This document shows positions 23,074 through 32,212 of a DNA stretch of 64,000 nt, piece by piece; within the stretch, counting starts at the first letter, position 1; every line of letters begins with the position of its first letter. The notes under the pieces were generated by a model that was not told where the DNA came from, made no database searches, and worked only from the letters and a program-made list of their open reading frames with translations. The position numbers and the translations under genes were made by a program. The DNA comes from an uncultured Siphonobacter sp. (GTDB lineage Bacteria; Bacteroidota; Bacteroidia; Cytophagales; Spirosomataceae): positions 62,001-126,000 of the forward strand of contig CAJYHS010000240.1 in the NCBI GenBank assembly GCA_913774715.1. Reading direction: 5' to 3'.

Positions 23074-25327
23074 AATTCACAATCACTTCATCCATCAAAA
23101 GCCAGGCCTTGTTACCAGCTCCGTATTGGCCAGCGGGGACGATTCCTTTGTTCTCCGCTTTAATCCTGACGAATCGGGCCTTTGTGGGCTGAAATTGTCC
23201 TTTGATTTCATTAATACCATTAATCGGAAAATCCTGATGCTGATAGACTTCCCGGTAATTTTTGCCATCTTCCGAGACCAGCATGTGTAGCGTAGTCGGT
23301 TCCCAGAACCGCTGCCAGTGATACTTCAGAACGTTTGTATTAATTTCGGAAATCGTTTCCGTTTGCTGTAAATCCAGCGTCCATTCGGCGTTTTCGCCCA
23401 GAAAGCCCAGCCATTCCCCCGTGTTATAGCGAGCCGTTCCTTTCACTCCGTTCACGGCTACCAGTGAACTGCCCGGAATGAAGTTACCCTTCGGAGCCGT
23501 CGCCAGTGCCAGCGGCTTACCCGTCGCTTTAGAGATGGTGAATGACTTTTCGAATACTCTTCCTTTTTGTACTTTCCCCAGAAAAACCGCCGCTTTAACC
23601 GTTTGCGTTTTCGGGATTACCAGGTCTGAAGTATAAGCTAAACTCGTTAGCTTCGGCTGACTCCCGTCGGTGGTATAACGGATGGTTGCTTTAGGTAAAG
23701 TCGTTTTCAGACGAAGCTGAACTTTGCCCGGAGCAGTTACCAAAACGGTATCCGTGATTTCATCGAAAACCTTTGCGTAGTTGACCTTCAATCGTTCGAG
23801 TAAAGATTCATTTTTTCGTAAACGTCTTAGAAAATCGATGTAGGCTCTCCCCTTCTTCGGTGACCAGGCAATTTCGGCCACGGCCAGTGCCCGCGGAAAA
23901 ATCATGTATTCCGCTTTGGCATCGGTCGACAAGTATTCACTCCAGACATTGCCCTGAACGCCTAGTAAATACGAAGCCTCTTCCTGAGTTAATGAATCGG
24001 GAACGGGTTCGTAACTATAGACTTTACTCAGCGGCGTATACCAGGCAGCGGCTACCTGTTCCTGCGGATTTAATGATTGATAGAAATCGAAATAGACGAA
24101 CGCTTCGGGCGTCATAATGGCCTTATGCTTCTGACGCATGGCCTCAATGCCGCCTTCGGTTCCCCGCCAGCTCATGACGGTCGCTCCGGGGGATAAGCCC
24201 CCTTCCAGAATCTCGTCCCAGCCAATAATTTCGCGGTTTCTCGTGAGCAGGTATTTCTCCATTCGCTGAATGAAGTAACTCTGCAATTCGTGCTCGTCTT
24301 TCAGTCCTTCGTGCTTCATTCGGGCCTGACACTTCGGGCAGCTTTTCCAGCGGGTTTTCGGACATTCGTCACCGCCGATGTGGATATATTTCGAAGGGAA
24401 TAACTCCACCACTTCGTCCAGCACATTTTGTAAAAAAGTAAATGTGCTGTCATTTCCGGCACAGTAGACATCCTCAAAAATCCCCCAGAACGTAGCAGCC
24501 TGATACGGCCCTCCGGTGCAACCCAGACTCGGAAAAGCCGACAAAGCGGCCAGAGCGTGACCGGGCATTTCAATCTCGGGAATGATGGTAATGTGGCGTT
24601 GAGCGGCATAACGAACTACCTCGCGTACTTCCTCCTGCGTGTAGTAACCGCCGTATTTTTTGCCGTCGAACCGGTGCGGCAGTTCGCGTTTATGGCCGAT
24701 CAGCGTCTGACTGCGGAAGGCCGCCGTTTCCTGCAATTGCGGGTAACGCTTGATCTCAATTCGCCAGCCCTGATCGTCGGTCAGGTGCCAGTGAAAGGTG
24801 TTGAATTTGTACTGAGCCAGCAGGTCAATATACTTTTTAATGAAAGGCACTTGAAACCAGTGGCGGCTGACATCCAGGTGCATACCCCGGTACGAAAACC
24901 GGGGGTAATCCACAATGTTACAGGCGGGTAAACGCAGGTCGGAGGACTGACTAATGATCTGAACGAGCGACTGAACGCCGTAAAAAAGTCCGGCGAGGTC
25001 GTGCCCGGTTAACTCAATGTTTTTCGATTGAATTCGCAGGTGATAACCTTCCGGCTGAGTCACCTTTAGCGAATCAATGTTCAGGTAAATAGAGGCGTTG
25101 GCTGAAGCCAGAGGTAAGGTAAATCCGGTAAATGTGCGGATTTGCTCCTGGGTCAATTTCAGAAAATCAGCCGGAACACCGGAGCCGGACGAAAGTTTCG
25201 CTAAGGCCGTCAGCGTAAATTCGCCCGGATTCCGGTGATAGGCTACCGGTTGAGGAATGAGTCCGCTTTGAGCGAACCCATTTCCCAGACCGATCAAGAA
25301 AAGTACTATGGTTACTAGGTATTTCAT
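23072..25327 (-). CDS. Beta-N-acetylhexosaminidase, glycoside hydrolase family 20
   Basis: Exported exo-hexosaminidase of 751 residues that releases terminal GlcNAc or GalNAc. Signal peptide to about residue 20, GH20b N-domain (22-140), catalytic barrel (about 145-490) with FHWHLTDDQGWRIEIKRYP and the catalytic pair Asp320-Glu321 in HIGGDECP. A beta-rich segment (about 510-590, IRYTTDGSQP, chitobiase-C-like) and a C-terminal F5/8-type-C-like domain follow. A frame start at TTG 25342 exists; ATG 25327 puts the signal peptide at the N-terminus. Fits removal of GlcNAc from chitin fragments or host-type N-glycans before uptake by SusCD. Confidence 0.94.
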   Translation of the reverse strand: MKYLVTIVLFLIGLGNGFAQSGLIPQPVAYHRNPGEFTLTALAKLSSGSGVPADFLKLTQEQIRTFTGFTLPLASANASIYLNIDSLKVTQPEGYHLRIQSKNIELTGHDLAGLFYGVQSLVQIISQSSDLRLPACNIVDYPRFSYRGMHLDVSRHWFQVPFIKKYIDLLAQYKFNTFHWHLTDDQGWRIEIKRYPQLQETAAFRSQTLIGHKRELPHRFDGKKYGGYYTQEEVREVVRYAAQRHITIIPEIEMPGHALAALSAFPSLGCTGGPYQAATFWGIFEDVYCAGNDSTFTFLQNVLDEVVELFPSKYIHIGGDECPKTRWKSCPKCQARMKHEGLKDEHELQSYFIQRMEKYLLTRNREIIGWDEILEGGLSPGATVMSWRGTEGGIEAMRQKHKAIMTPEAFVYFDFYQSLNPQEQVAAAWYTPLSKVYSYEPVPDSLTQEEASYLLGVQGNVWSEYLSTDAKAEYMIFPRALAVAEIAWSPKKGRAYIDFLRRLRKNESLLERLKVNYAKVFDEITDTVLVTAPGKVQLRLKTTLPKATIRYTTDGSQPKLTSLAYTSDLVIPKTQTVKAAVFLGKVQKGRVFEKSFTISKATGKPLALATAPKGNFIPGSSLVAVNGVKGTARYNTGEWLGFLGENAEWTLDLQQTETISEINTNVLKYHWQRFWEPTTLHMLVSEDGKNYREVYQHQDFPINGINEIKGQFQPTKARFVRIKAENKGIVPAGQYGAGNKAWLLMDEVIVN

Positions 25328-25402
25328 TCCTGCACTATTCAAATGAGTGGTTAAAGAAGGGAATATAACTCACTCATTCTATCATTCACACATTCAACAT
25401 TA

Positions 25403-26959
25403 TTACTGCTTATCCCACCAGATACGAGTAGTCAGCTCATTGCGTCCCTGACGCTGAATGGCACTATTAAATTGCTCATTATTCACACTCTCCTCCGTAG
25501 GTGGGTATAACAGACGACGAGGAATAGTGCCGCCAGTAGCATTACCTGGCACGTTCACAGGAACCAGTTTAGGATAACCTGAACGGCGGAAATTAGCCCA
25601 CACTTCCTGCTCATCGGGGAAGAGAGACACCCAAAGCTGATTGTTGATAGCTTCCAGCTTGGCTTCCGTTGTACCACTTGCAGGAAAAGCATTAGCCGTT
25701 AAGTATGAACTAATAGAGGCATCAGCAATAACTCCGGCCGCCCCAAAAAGTGTCCAGTTTTTCATGGCTGAGGTAACTCCACTGGCATAAGCCGTTGCCG
25801 CATTACCCGTATGCCAGCCACGTACGGCAGCCTCAGCCAGCAATAAATTGGTTTCCGCTGCGGACAATACGATTACTGGGGTGTCATACTTGAGCAGAAT
25901 GTTAGGATTAGGCTCTGAATACGTTCCAAAATCCGCTGGTTTCGCTAATAAACCATTTTGCATTCCCTTTTGTACCGACGGGGATGAATCCGTTACGTAC
26001 GTCGAGCCGCTTGCTTTCCACACGACAGAAAGTACACTCAAACGAGGATCATTGGTAGTTTTCAGGAAATCAATGAACGTTTTCGAAAACTTTCCTCCTT
26101 CGGTATTATTCTGCCCAAAAGACGTAGTACTGTAATCTGCACCGCGTAAGGCAGCCGCATAAGGATTCCAGTTGAAGTTTTGTCCGGCTGATAAATAGTT
26201 GATCCGGGCCACGTCTGCGTCGGTGGTAATCACACCGCCGGCAATGGCTTTTTTCACCCAGGTTTGAGCAGTAGTGGCATCCACTTTGCTCAACCGCATC
26301 CCTAATCTTAGCATTAACGAATAGGCGAATTTTTTCCACTTGGTCACGTCTCCGCTGTAAATCAGATCTGCTGTACCCATGTTTGCCTTCGTAGCATCAA
26401 ACGCAGCGGCCGCCTCTTCCAATTCCTTCAGCATATCCAGGTAAATGGATTGCTGAGTATCGTATTTGGGATTCAGAAGGTTTTCGGTATATCCTTTGCC
26501 TGCATCTGAATAAGGAATATCGCCGTACAAATCCGTGATCCGATGCATGGTATAGGCCCGCCAGATACGAGCTACGGATAGAAGATTTACCTGAGCGGCA
26601 TCTCCCTGAAGAGCTCTGATCACTTCCGAGATTTCAACGACTGCCGTTGGGTAAGCATTCTGGAAATAATCGTATGGATACGATCCCTGCTGAAAATAAT
26701 ATTTATCTCCAATACCCGGAACGTCTTTGTAAGTAGCAAAATGTTGCATGGATCCACCGGCAGCTAACACTGCCGTTGAATAATACGCATTACTGAAAAC
26801 GTCGATCTGGGCTTTGGTAAACATATACCCTGGCTGCACTACAGGTGAGGCATCAGGATTAGTATTCAGTTCTTCAAATCCCTTGTCACAGGAGCTAAGC
26901 AACGTCAGCGATAAAGCCGACATCCACACTGATTTATATAAGGTTTTATGCAATTTCAT
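25403..26959 (-). CDS. SusD/RagB family outer-membrane lipoprotein
   Basis: Surface glycan- or nutrient-binding lipoprotein, 518 residues. Lipobox LSSC (Cys24) then FEELNTNPDASP, the standard start of the SusD-like-2 type; helical TPR-like segments with RIWRAYTMHRITDLYGDIPYSDA and the late SLFPDEQEVWANFRRSGYPKL are typical. It begins 11 bp after the susC-type gene and closes the lid of that transporter. Substrate inferred from the downstream glycosidases: fucosylated or GlcNAc-containing glycans. Confidence 0.95.
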   Translation of the reverse strand: MKLHKTLYKSVWMSALSLTLLSSCDKGFEELNTNPDASPVVQPGYMFTKAQIDVFSNAYYSTAVLAAGGSMQHFATYKDVPGIGDKYYFQQGSYPYDYFQNAYPTAVVEISEVIRALQGDAAQVNLLSVARIWRAYTMHRITDLYGDIPYSDAGKGYTENLLNPKYDTQQSIYLDMLKELEEAAAAFDATKANMGTADLIYSGDVTKWKKFAYSLMLRLGMRLSKVDATTAQTWVKKAIAGGVITTDADVARINYLSAGQNFNWNPYAAALRGADYSTTSFGQNNTEGGKFSKTFIDFLKTTNDPRLSVLSVVWKASGSTYVTDSSPSVQKGMQNGLLAKPADFGTYSEPNPNILLKYDTPVIVLSAAETNLLLAEAAVRGWHTGNAATAYASGVTSAMKNWTLFGAAGVIADASISSYLTANAFPASGTTEAKLEAINNQLWVSLFPDEQEVWANFRRSGYPKLVPVNVPGNATGGTIPRRLLYPPTEESVNNEQFNSAIQRQGRNELTTRIWWDKQ

Positions 26960-26970
26960 GAGTCCGGAAA

Positions 26971-29900
26971 TTAGAATTTCAACATCAGATTGACACCCAT
27001 GCTACGCGTGCGTGGCATAGCGAAAGCCTCGAAACCCTGAGCATTACTATTCGTATAGCTGGATTCAGGATCGAAATTGTCTGTCTTTTTGTAAAGGATA
27101 AATGGGTTACGAGCCACCAGAGAAACGCTGGCACCACGGAAGATTTTTGAATTTTTAACCGGGAACGAGTAGTTCAGTACGACCTGACGAAGTTTCACGA
27201 AGCTGGCATCGTATAAGAACAAATCCGTATAATTTTTCAAGTTATCGTAATACAGACGTAAATCTTTTACGGGGACGGTTCTTGAGTAAGCATCACCTGA
27301 AGGAGTTACGCCTGACACTGGCAATCCATTTTCACGACCGGGTAAGGTCATTTGGTGCAGACCGAAACGAGTGGCATATACATCCATCGTTGAGAAAATC
27401 TTATTACCAAACTTACCATCAAGCAATACGTCTAAAGAGAAATTCTTATAGGTAAATGTGTTACTCAAACCCATCGTCCAGGGCGGCACACCCTGACCCA
27501 GCTCTTTCAATCCACTTCTTTGCTGATAACCCGTAGCGGTATTAAAGATGACATTACCATTGGCATCTTTATCCATGGTATACCCTTTGATCGTTCCGTA
27601 CGGACGACCTACCTGATTATGAACGAAGGCCCATCCGCCTACACTACCTGCCATCTCGATGGTATTCAAACCATCTACCAACTGAAGGACTTCGCTTTTA
27701 TTATAAGCTAGGTTATAGCTTACATTCCAGCTAAAGTTTTTCGTTTTAATCGGGTTATAGCTGAATAAAGCTTCAATACCCCGGTTACTCAATTCTCCTA
27801 CGTTCAGTAAAGCTTCGTTATAACCCGTAGCTCTTGAAACTGTAGTTCTAACGATGTCATTGGTCGTTTTACGATCGTAATACGTTAAGTCCAGACCCAA
27901 GCGGTTATTGAAGAATTTCGCGTCAATCCCTACTTCATACGTTGTAGACGTCAGCGGCTGTAAGGCTGAATTAGTAATGAGGTTTACGTTGTTATACTGC
28001 GTGATCTGTTGCAGGGGACGACCATCGTGCCCACCCTGTACCAGACCGTACGTCTGACGAGTGATGTAAGGATCCACCGAACCCTGACCTACCTGAGCCC
28101 AGGAAGCACGGGCTTTAGCGAAACTTACCCACGTTGGTAACTCAACGGCCTGTGAAAGAATAAAGCTACCCCCTACCGAAGGGTAGAATAAGCTATTACT
28201 GTTTGAACTCAAGGTAGAGAACCAGTCCTGGCGACCCGTAAGAGTTAAGAAGGCAATTCCCTTATAATCCATATCTAACGAACCAAAAACCGAGTTAGTC
28301 GCGATTCTGGGGTTGTTAGGGCGAGTCGTCAATGTGCTCAGGTTGGTATAGCTGTAGAAATTGGGAACAATAAACTGAGTTCCATCAATGTACGTTTCGT
28401 TGGAAACGAACTTCCGCATGTTACCACCCGCCAGAGCCGTCAGATGGAAATTTTGTCCCAGGTTGGCATTGTAATGAGCCGTTAACATACCGTTCGTTTC
28501 CGAAACAGCATTGTTAATCTGGTGATATTCCCCCGCTGAGTTCAGCGTATACACCGTTCCTGAAGGAATAATACCGACGTACTTGTAGTTATAAAAGTCG
28601 CGGCTCACACTTCCCCGGATGTACAGATTATCCAGCAGGTTATATTGAAGATTGAACTGACCAATGAAGCGGTTTTTCGTATCGTTGTTTTTATATCGAT
28701 TCACTACGAAATAAGAGTTCGAAGCATAAGGCGTCTCATTCCACTGGATCTCCCGACCGGTGGCATCATACCCCGGTGATAACTGACGAATATCAACCGT
28801 ATTGGCTAACATATAGACCGCCCAGTTCGGGTTACCCGTCGCGTCACCGGCACTGGGGCGGTTGGTGGCCTCTTCGATATTATACTGAGCAACAGCCTCT
28901 AACGAAAGCTTGGAAGTCAGCTTCGCATTTACATTCAGGTTACCTACTTTCCGGTTGAATTTGGAATTAGGCAGAATGCTCTTGCTATCCATATTGGCCA
29001 GTGAGAAACGGAAGTTAATGTTCTCCGAACCTCCGCTCAAAGCCAGGGTGTTAGAGAAAGTTGTTCCTAACTGATAGAAATTGTTAATATTATTCCGCTG
29101 AGGCGAATAAGGCTGCTGCGTTCCGTTAAAGATGGTATACGGTTGTCCATCCATTTTGGCACCGAACGAACGACGGCCCCAATCAATAGCTTCCTGCTGG
29201 GTAGCGGGCTTACGTCCCTGATCTCCTTGACCGTATTCATATTGCCATTTGGGAAAAACGGAAGGAGTTTCTGCCGTAAAAGTGGAGTTAAAATCAACCC
29301 CCAGACCTTTCTGAGCACGGCCTTTTTTCGTAGTAATAAGGATTACTCCGTTGGCTGCCCGCGAGCCGTATAAGGCTGCGGCAGTACCTCCCTTTAACAC
29401 ACTCATACTTTCGATATCATCGGGGTTAATGCCACCGATCCCGTCGCCGCGATCCACGTTCAAACCACCCGCTCCCGTTTGAGGACTTCCGCCGGGCGTG
29501 CTGTTATCAATCGGCATACCGTTGATTACGTATAAAGGCTGGCTATTGCCACTCAGGGAACCATTACCCCTAATAACCACGCGACTGGAACCACCGGGAC
29601 CCGTTGATAAACCAGAAGAGTTAACCCCGGCGATTTTACCGGAAAGTGCACTGGCTACGTTCATTTCACGAGCCTGCGTAAAGTCAGATCCCTTTACTTC
29701 CGTTACGGAATAGGCCAGAGCTTTTTTATCCCGCTGGATTCCTAACGCCGTTACTACTACTTCGTTCAGGCTCTTGGTATCTTCTTTCAGGGCTACGTCT
29801 ACTGAAGTCCGTCCGCCAACGGCTATTTCCTGAGGCAAAAAGCCTACGTAGGAGAATACCAAGGTTGCATTTTCGGCAGCGGCAAGGGTAAACTGCCCCT

Positions 29901-30087
29901 GAGCGTCCGTCACCGTTCCTTTGGTTGAACCTTTCTCTACAACCGTTACACCGGGTAAGGGAGCCCCGTCGCCGGCGTTGGTTACTTTCCCCGTAATAGT
30001 CTGAGCTATCGCAGGAATTCCGATAAGCCAGAAGAAAGCAAAGAGCCTTCCGAAGCTACCAGAAAAACAGGATGGTAAAATTTTCAT
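26971..30087 (-). CDS. SusC/RagA family TonB-linked outer-membrane transporter
   Basis: Outer-membrane importer of 1038 residues. Signal peptide to about 28, carboxypeptidase-like domain (29-110: ITGKVTNAGDGAPLPGVTVVEKG), then the SusC plug with VVTALGIQRDKKALAYSV, SVLKGGTAAALYGSRAANGVILITTKKG and a barrel ending in MRSMGVNLMLKF-like strands. First gene of the locus (susC, susD, GH20, GH29, then gntP, ridA, dipeptidase), divergent from a DeoR regulator 324 bp away. Imports oligosaccharides trapped by the SusD partner using TonB energy. Confidence 0.96.
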   Translation of the reverse strand: MKILPSCFSGSFGRLFAFFWLIGIPAIAQTITGKVTNAGDGAPLPGVTVVEKGSTKGTVTDAQGQFTLAAAENATLVFSYVGFLPQEIAVGGRTSVDVALKEDTKSLNEVVVTALGIQRDKKALAYSVTEVKGSDFTQAREMNVASALSGKIAGVNSSGLSTGPGGSSRVVIRGNGSLSGNSQPLYVINGMPIDNSTPGGSPQTGAGGLNVDRGDGIGGINPDDIESMSVLKGGTAAALYGSRAANGVILITTKKGRAQKGLGVDFNSTFTAETPSVFPKWQYEYGQGDQGRKPATQQEAIDWGRRSFGAKMDGQPYTIFNGTQQPYSPQRNNINNFYQLGTTFSNTLALSGGSENINFRFSLANMDSKSILPNSKFNRKVGNLNVNAKLTSKLSLEAVAQYNIEEATNRPSAGDATGNPNWAVYMLANTVDIRQLSPGYDATGREIQWNETPYASNSYFVVNRYKNNDTKNRFIGQFNLQYNLLDNLYIRGSVSRDFYNYKYVGIIPSGTVYTLNSAGEYHQINNAVSETNGMLTAHYNANLGQNFHLTALAGGNMRKFVSNETYIDGTQFIVPNFYSYTNLSTLTTRPNNPRIATNSVFGSLDMDYKGIAFLTLTGRQDWFSTLSSNSNSLFYPSVGGSFILSQAVELPTWVSFAKARASWAQVGQGSVDPYITRQTYGLVQGGHDGRPLQQITQYNNVNLITNSALQPLTSTTYEVGIDAKFFNNRLGLDLTYYDRKTTNDIVRTTVSRATGYNEALLNVGELSNRGIEALFSYNPIKTKNFSWNVSYNLAYNKSEVLQLVDGLNTIEMAGSVGGWAFVHNQVGRPYGTIKGYTMDKDANGNVIFNTATGYQQRSGLKELGQGVPPWTMGLSNTFTYKNFSLDVLLDGKFGNKIFSTMDVYATRFGLHQMTLPGRENGLPVSGVTPSGDAYSRTVPVKDLRLYYDNLKNYTDLFLYDASFVKLRQVVLNYSFPVKNSKIFRGASVSLVARNPFILYKKTDNFDPESSYTNSNAQGFEAFAMPRTRSMGVNLMLKF

Positions 30088-30411
30088 AGAAGTACAGGAT
30101 AAGGATTTTCCAAATAGGCTTGCTCAATTAATCCGCATAACTTGCAAGCATTTTGCATTTTTTGCGAAATATAGAGGATTAATTACTATTCATGCAAATA
30201 AAATTTCTTCACAAGTCAATATATATCCATTATAAAGGCATAAATCTTCTATTCACGATATAATTAATTGCAAAATATGCGTTTTTTGAATGTATTATCT
30301 TAATATTACGCCATCTTAACAGGTAGGAAATTCTCTAGCAGTCAGTAAACGGTAACCACTCCGTGCCGATTTTTTTTACCTTTGTTTATTCAACAGTAAG
30401 ACGCTAAACGA
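30088..30411. promoter_or_regulatory. Divergent regulatory gap between susC and deoR-type genes
   Basis: AT-rich, 324 bp, no gene seen. Two direct copies of TGCRTTTTTTG lie at 30154-30164 and 30278-30288, each preceded by TTGCAA words. They are candidate operators for the adjacent DeoR protein. On the plus side TACCTTTG at 30377 is a good -7 box; no matching box was found for susC. Confidence 0.4.
30377..30384 (+). promoter_or_regulatory. -7 box of deoR-type gene
   Basis: TACCTTTG matches TAnnTTTG, 27 bp upstream of the ATG, following an 8-T run. Confidence 0.5.
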
Positions 30412-31170
30412 ATGTCAGTCGTTTTCTTAAAAGAAGACCGTAAGGATCTGATTATAAATCAAGTAAACCTTCACACCCGTATTACCCTTACGGATTTAGC
30501 AAGTACACTTAATGTTTCGGAAGACACCATTCGCCGGGATATTAATGACTTGGCCGATGAGGGAAAGTTGATTAAAATCCGGGGTGGAGCTATGTCTAAG
30601 GCCTACCATTACTCTTCGCAACCCGTAGAGAGTTACGCCCATGACAGCAAAAAACTCATTGCAGAAAAAGCAGTTACCCTATTAAAAGACGGAATGCTGG
30701 TTTTGATGGGCGGGGGTACAACCATTCGGGAATTCATTAAAATGATTCCGAATGAGCTGAGGGCTACCTTCCTGACTGTCAATCCATTAACAGCCGTAGA
30801 GTTACTTGACAAACCCAATCTGGAAATTATAATGATTGGCGGTCCAATTTCCCGCTATAGTCAGATGGCCGTAGGCGGTGACGTATATCAACGACTGTCA
30901 GAGCTACGCGTAGACCTGTGCATCATGGGTACTAACGCCCTGGATGCCAAAGAAGGACTGACTGATTCGAACTGGGAAACGGTGCAGGCGAAGAAGGCAA
31001 TGATTCGTGCTTCGGAAAAAATTGCAATTCTTGCAATATCCGAGAAGATGAACAGCGTTATGTCTATGAAAGTGGCAGATTTGCGAGAAATTGACTACCT
31101 AATAACTGAACTTTCGCCGGACTCAAGTCTACTGGCTCCCTACCAAACCGGCAAGACGCTGGTGCTTTAG
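30412..31170 (+). CDS. DeoR/GlpR family transcriptional regulator
   Basis: Transcription factor of 252 residues. N-terminal DeoR helix-turn-helix (about 8-60): ITLTDLASTLNVSEDTIRRDINDLADEGKLIKIRGGA. The C-terminal DeoRC sensor domain contains GGGTTIREFIKMIP, MIGGPISR and IMGTNALDAKEGLTDSNWE, the sugar-phosphate-binding pattern of the family. It is divergent from susC, so control of the glycan locus by a phosphorylated sugar intermediate is the natural inference. Usual family length is about 250. Confidence 0.94.
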   Translation: MSVVFLKEDRKDLIINQVNLHTRITLTDLASTLNVSEDTIRRDINDLADEGKLIKIRGGAMSKAYHYSSQPVESYAHDSKKLIAEKAVTLLKDGMLVLMGGGTTIREFIKMIPNELRATFLTVNPLTAVELLDKPNLEIIMIGGPISRYSQMAVGGDVYQRLSELRVDLCIMGTNALDAKEGLTDSNWETVQAKKAMIRASEKIAILAISEKMNSVMSMKVADLREIDYLITELSPDSSLLAPYQTGKTLVL

Positions 31171-31361
31171 TTGTTTGTTGCTAGTCTATAGTTGTTCGTT
31201 CCTAAACCGATTGCAGCATAGGATCAAACTCCTGCTGTTCCGAATTTGCAATCCGGAACTTCATCTATAGTGGATTTATAAGCCGCCTTAAACAAAAGTG
31301 GCCTGTGAAACACAGACCACTCTAAAAAAGACAAGTAACCATCAACTAATAACTAGCAACG
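31170..31361. repeat. Intergenic palindrome (GTTGCTAGT type) around a terminator
   Basis: Outer arms GTTGCTAGT (31177-31185) and ACTAGCAAC (31352-31360) are perfectly complementary, with further GTTGTT and ATCAACTAA words nearby. The palindrome encloses the terminator at 31291-31321. Confidence 0.45.
31291..31321 (-). terminator. Terminator of hpt (minus strand)
   Basis: Arms AGTGGCCTGTG (31297-31307) and CACAGACCACT (31311-31321) pair with one mismatch over a 3-nt loop; on the minus strand the stem is followed by TTTTGTTT. Confidence 0.7.
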
Positions 31362-31364
31362 CTA

Positions 31365-31955
31365 TTACTCCGCCAGTTGATAAATGCAGGGCAAATTCCG
31401 GCCCAGACCGTCGTAATCTAACCCATAGCCCAGCACGAATTTATTTTCGATGGCAAAGCCTACGTATTTCAGCGTTACCGGAATACGAGTGGCTTCGGGT
31501 TTGTGAAGCATGGTCGCAATTTCAATAGAACGGGGCTTTTTTGCGGTTACCTGTCCTAGTAACTCTGCCATGGTGTGGCCCGTATCCACAATATCTTCAA
31601 TAATAATTACATCCCGACCGCTGATCTCTTCGCTTAACCCTAGAATCTGCTTTATTTTTCCAGTGGAGCCTGTCCCTTCATAAGAACTAACGCGAATGAA
31701 GGTAATTTCGCAATCGATTGTAATGTTTTTCATTAACTCGGCTACGAATAGAAACGAGCCGTTTAACACGGCAACTACTAAGGGACACTGACCGGCATAA
31801 TCGCGATTAATCTCTTGGGCCAGCGTGGCAATTCGTTCTTCCAGTGTTTTCTGATCAATGAAAACGTCAAAATGTTTATCGTGAACCTGTATCACTTGAG
31901 TTGGGATTAGGGAAGTAGTTTCAGGTTTGATTTTGTTTGAAAGTTTGAAGACCAT
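31365..31955 (-). CDS. hpt: Hypoxanthine phosphoribosyltransferase
   Basis: Purine salvage enzyme converting hypoxanthine (and guanine) plus PRPP to IMP/GMP in the cytoplasm, 196 residues. The PRPP-binding loop is IIIEDIVDTGHTM (residues 117-129), with the LNGSFLF and VSSYEGTGSTGKI loops also typical. The N-terminus is about 15 residues longer than the shortest homologues, but no internal Met is available. Monocistronic: own -7 box at 32074 and a terminator downstream. Confidence 0.94.
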   Translation of the reverse strand: MVFKLSNKIKPETTSLIPTQVIQVHDKHFDVFIDQKTLEERIATLAQEINRDYAGQCPLVVAVLNGSFLFVAELMKNITIDCEITFIRVSSYEGTGSTGKIKQILGLSEEISGRDVIIIEDIVDTGHTMAELLGQVTAKKPRSIEIATMLHKPEATRIPVTLKYVGFAIENKFVLGYGLDYDGLGRNLPCIYQLAE

Positions 31956-32073
31956 CTTTCAAAGAGTCAAACCAGAGTTACTTCAGGGGAAATCAATACA
32001 ACAACAGCCTTTCCTGCATCGGAATAATTGCTGATCTTCACAGAAAAAGTCATTTTTTCATCCAATGAAAACC

Positions 32074-32081
32074 CAAAATTA
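32074..32081 (-). promoter_or_regulatory. -7 box toward hpt
   Basis: CAAAATTA on the plus strand is TAATTTTG on the minus strand. It implies a leader of about 110 nt for hpt. Confidence 0.4.
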
Positions 32082-32088
32082 GCTTTCC

Positions 32089-32096
32089 TATCTTTG
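32089..32096 (+). promoter_or_regulatory. -7 box toward TPR gene
   Basis: TATCTTTG fits TAnnTTTG and lies back to back with the hpt box. The same octamer precedes the UvrD and RecD-like genes. Confidence 0.4.
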
Positions 32097-32212
32097 TAAG
32101 TATCAAAACGAAAAAAATTCAGGCTAAATTTAAACGACTTTTTAATAATTGCCGTTGATCTTACCACAGCTACTCTGTAACGTATAATCCCGCGAGAGCT
32201 TTTTCCAAAGCC

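Noticed and set aside
31967-32167. Minus-strand 66-codon frame upstream of hpt
   Set aside because: It covers the two back-to-back TAnnTTTG boxes of hpt and the TPR gene, and its composition does not look like a protein domain.
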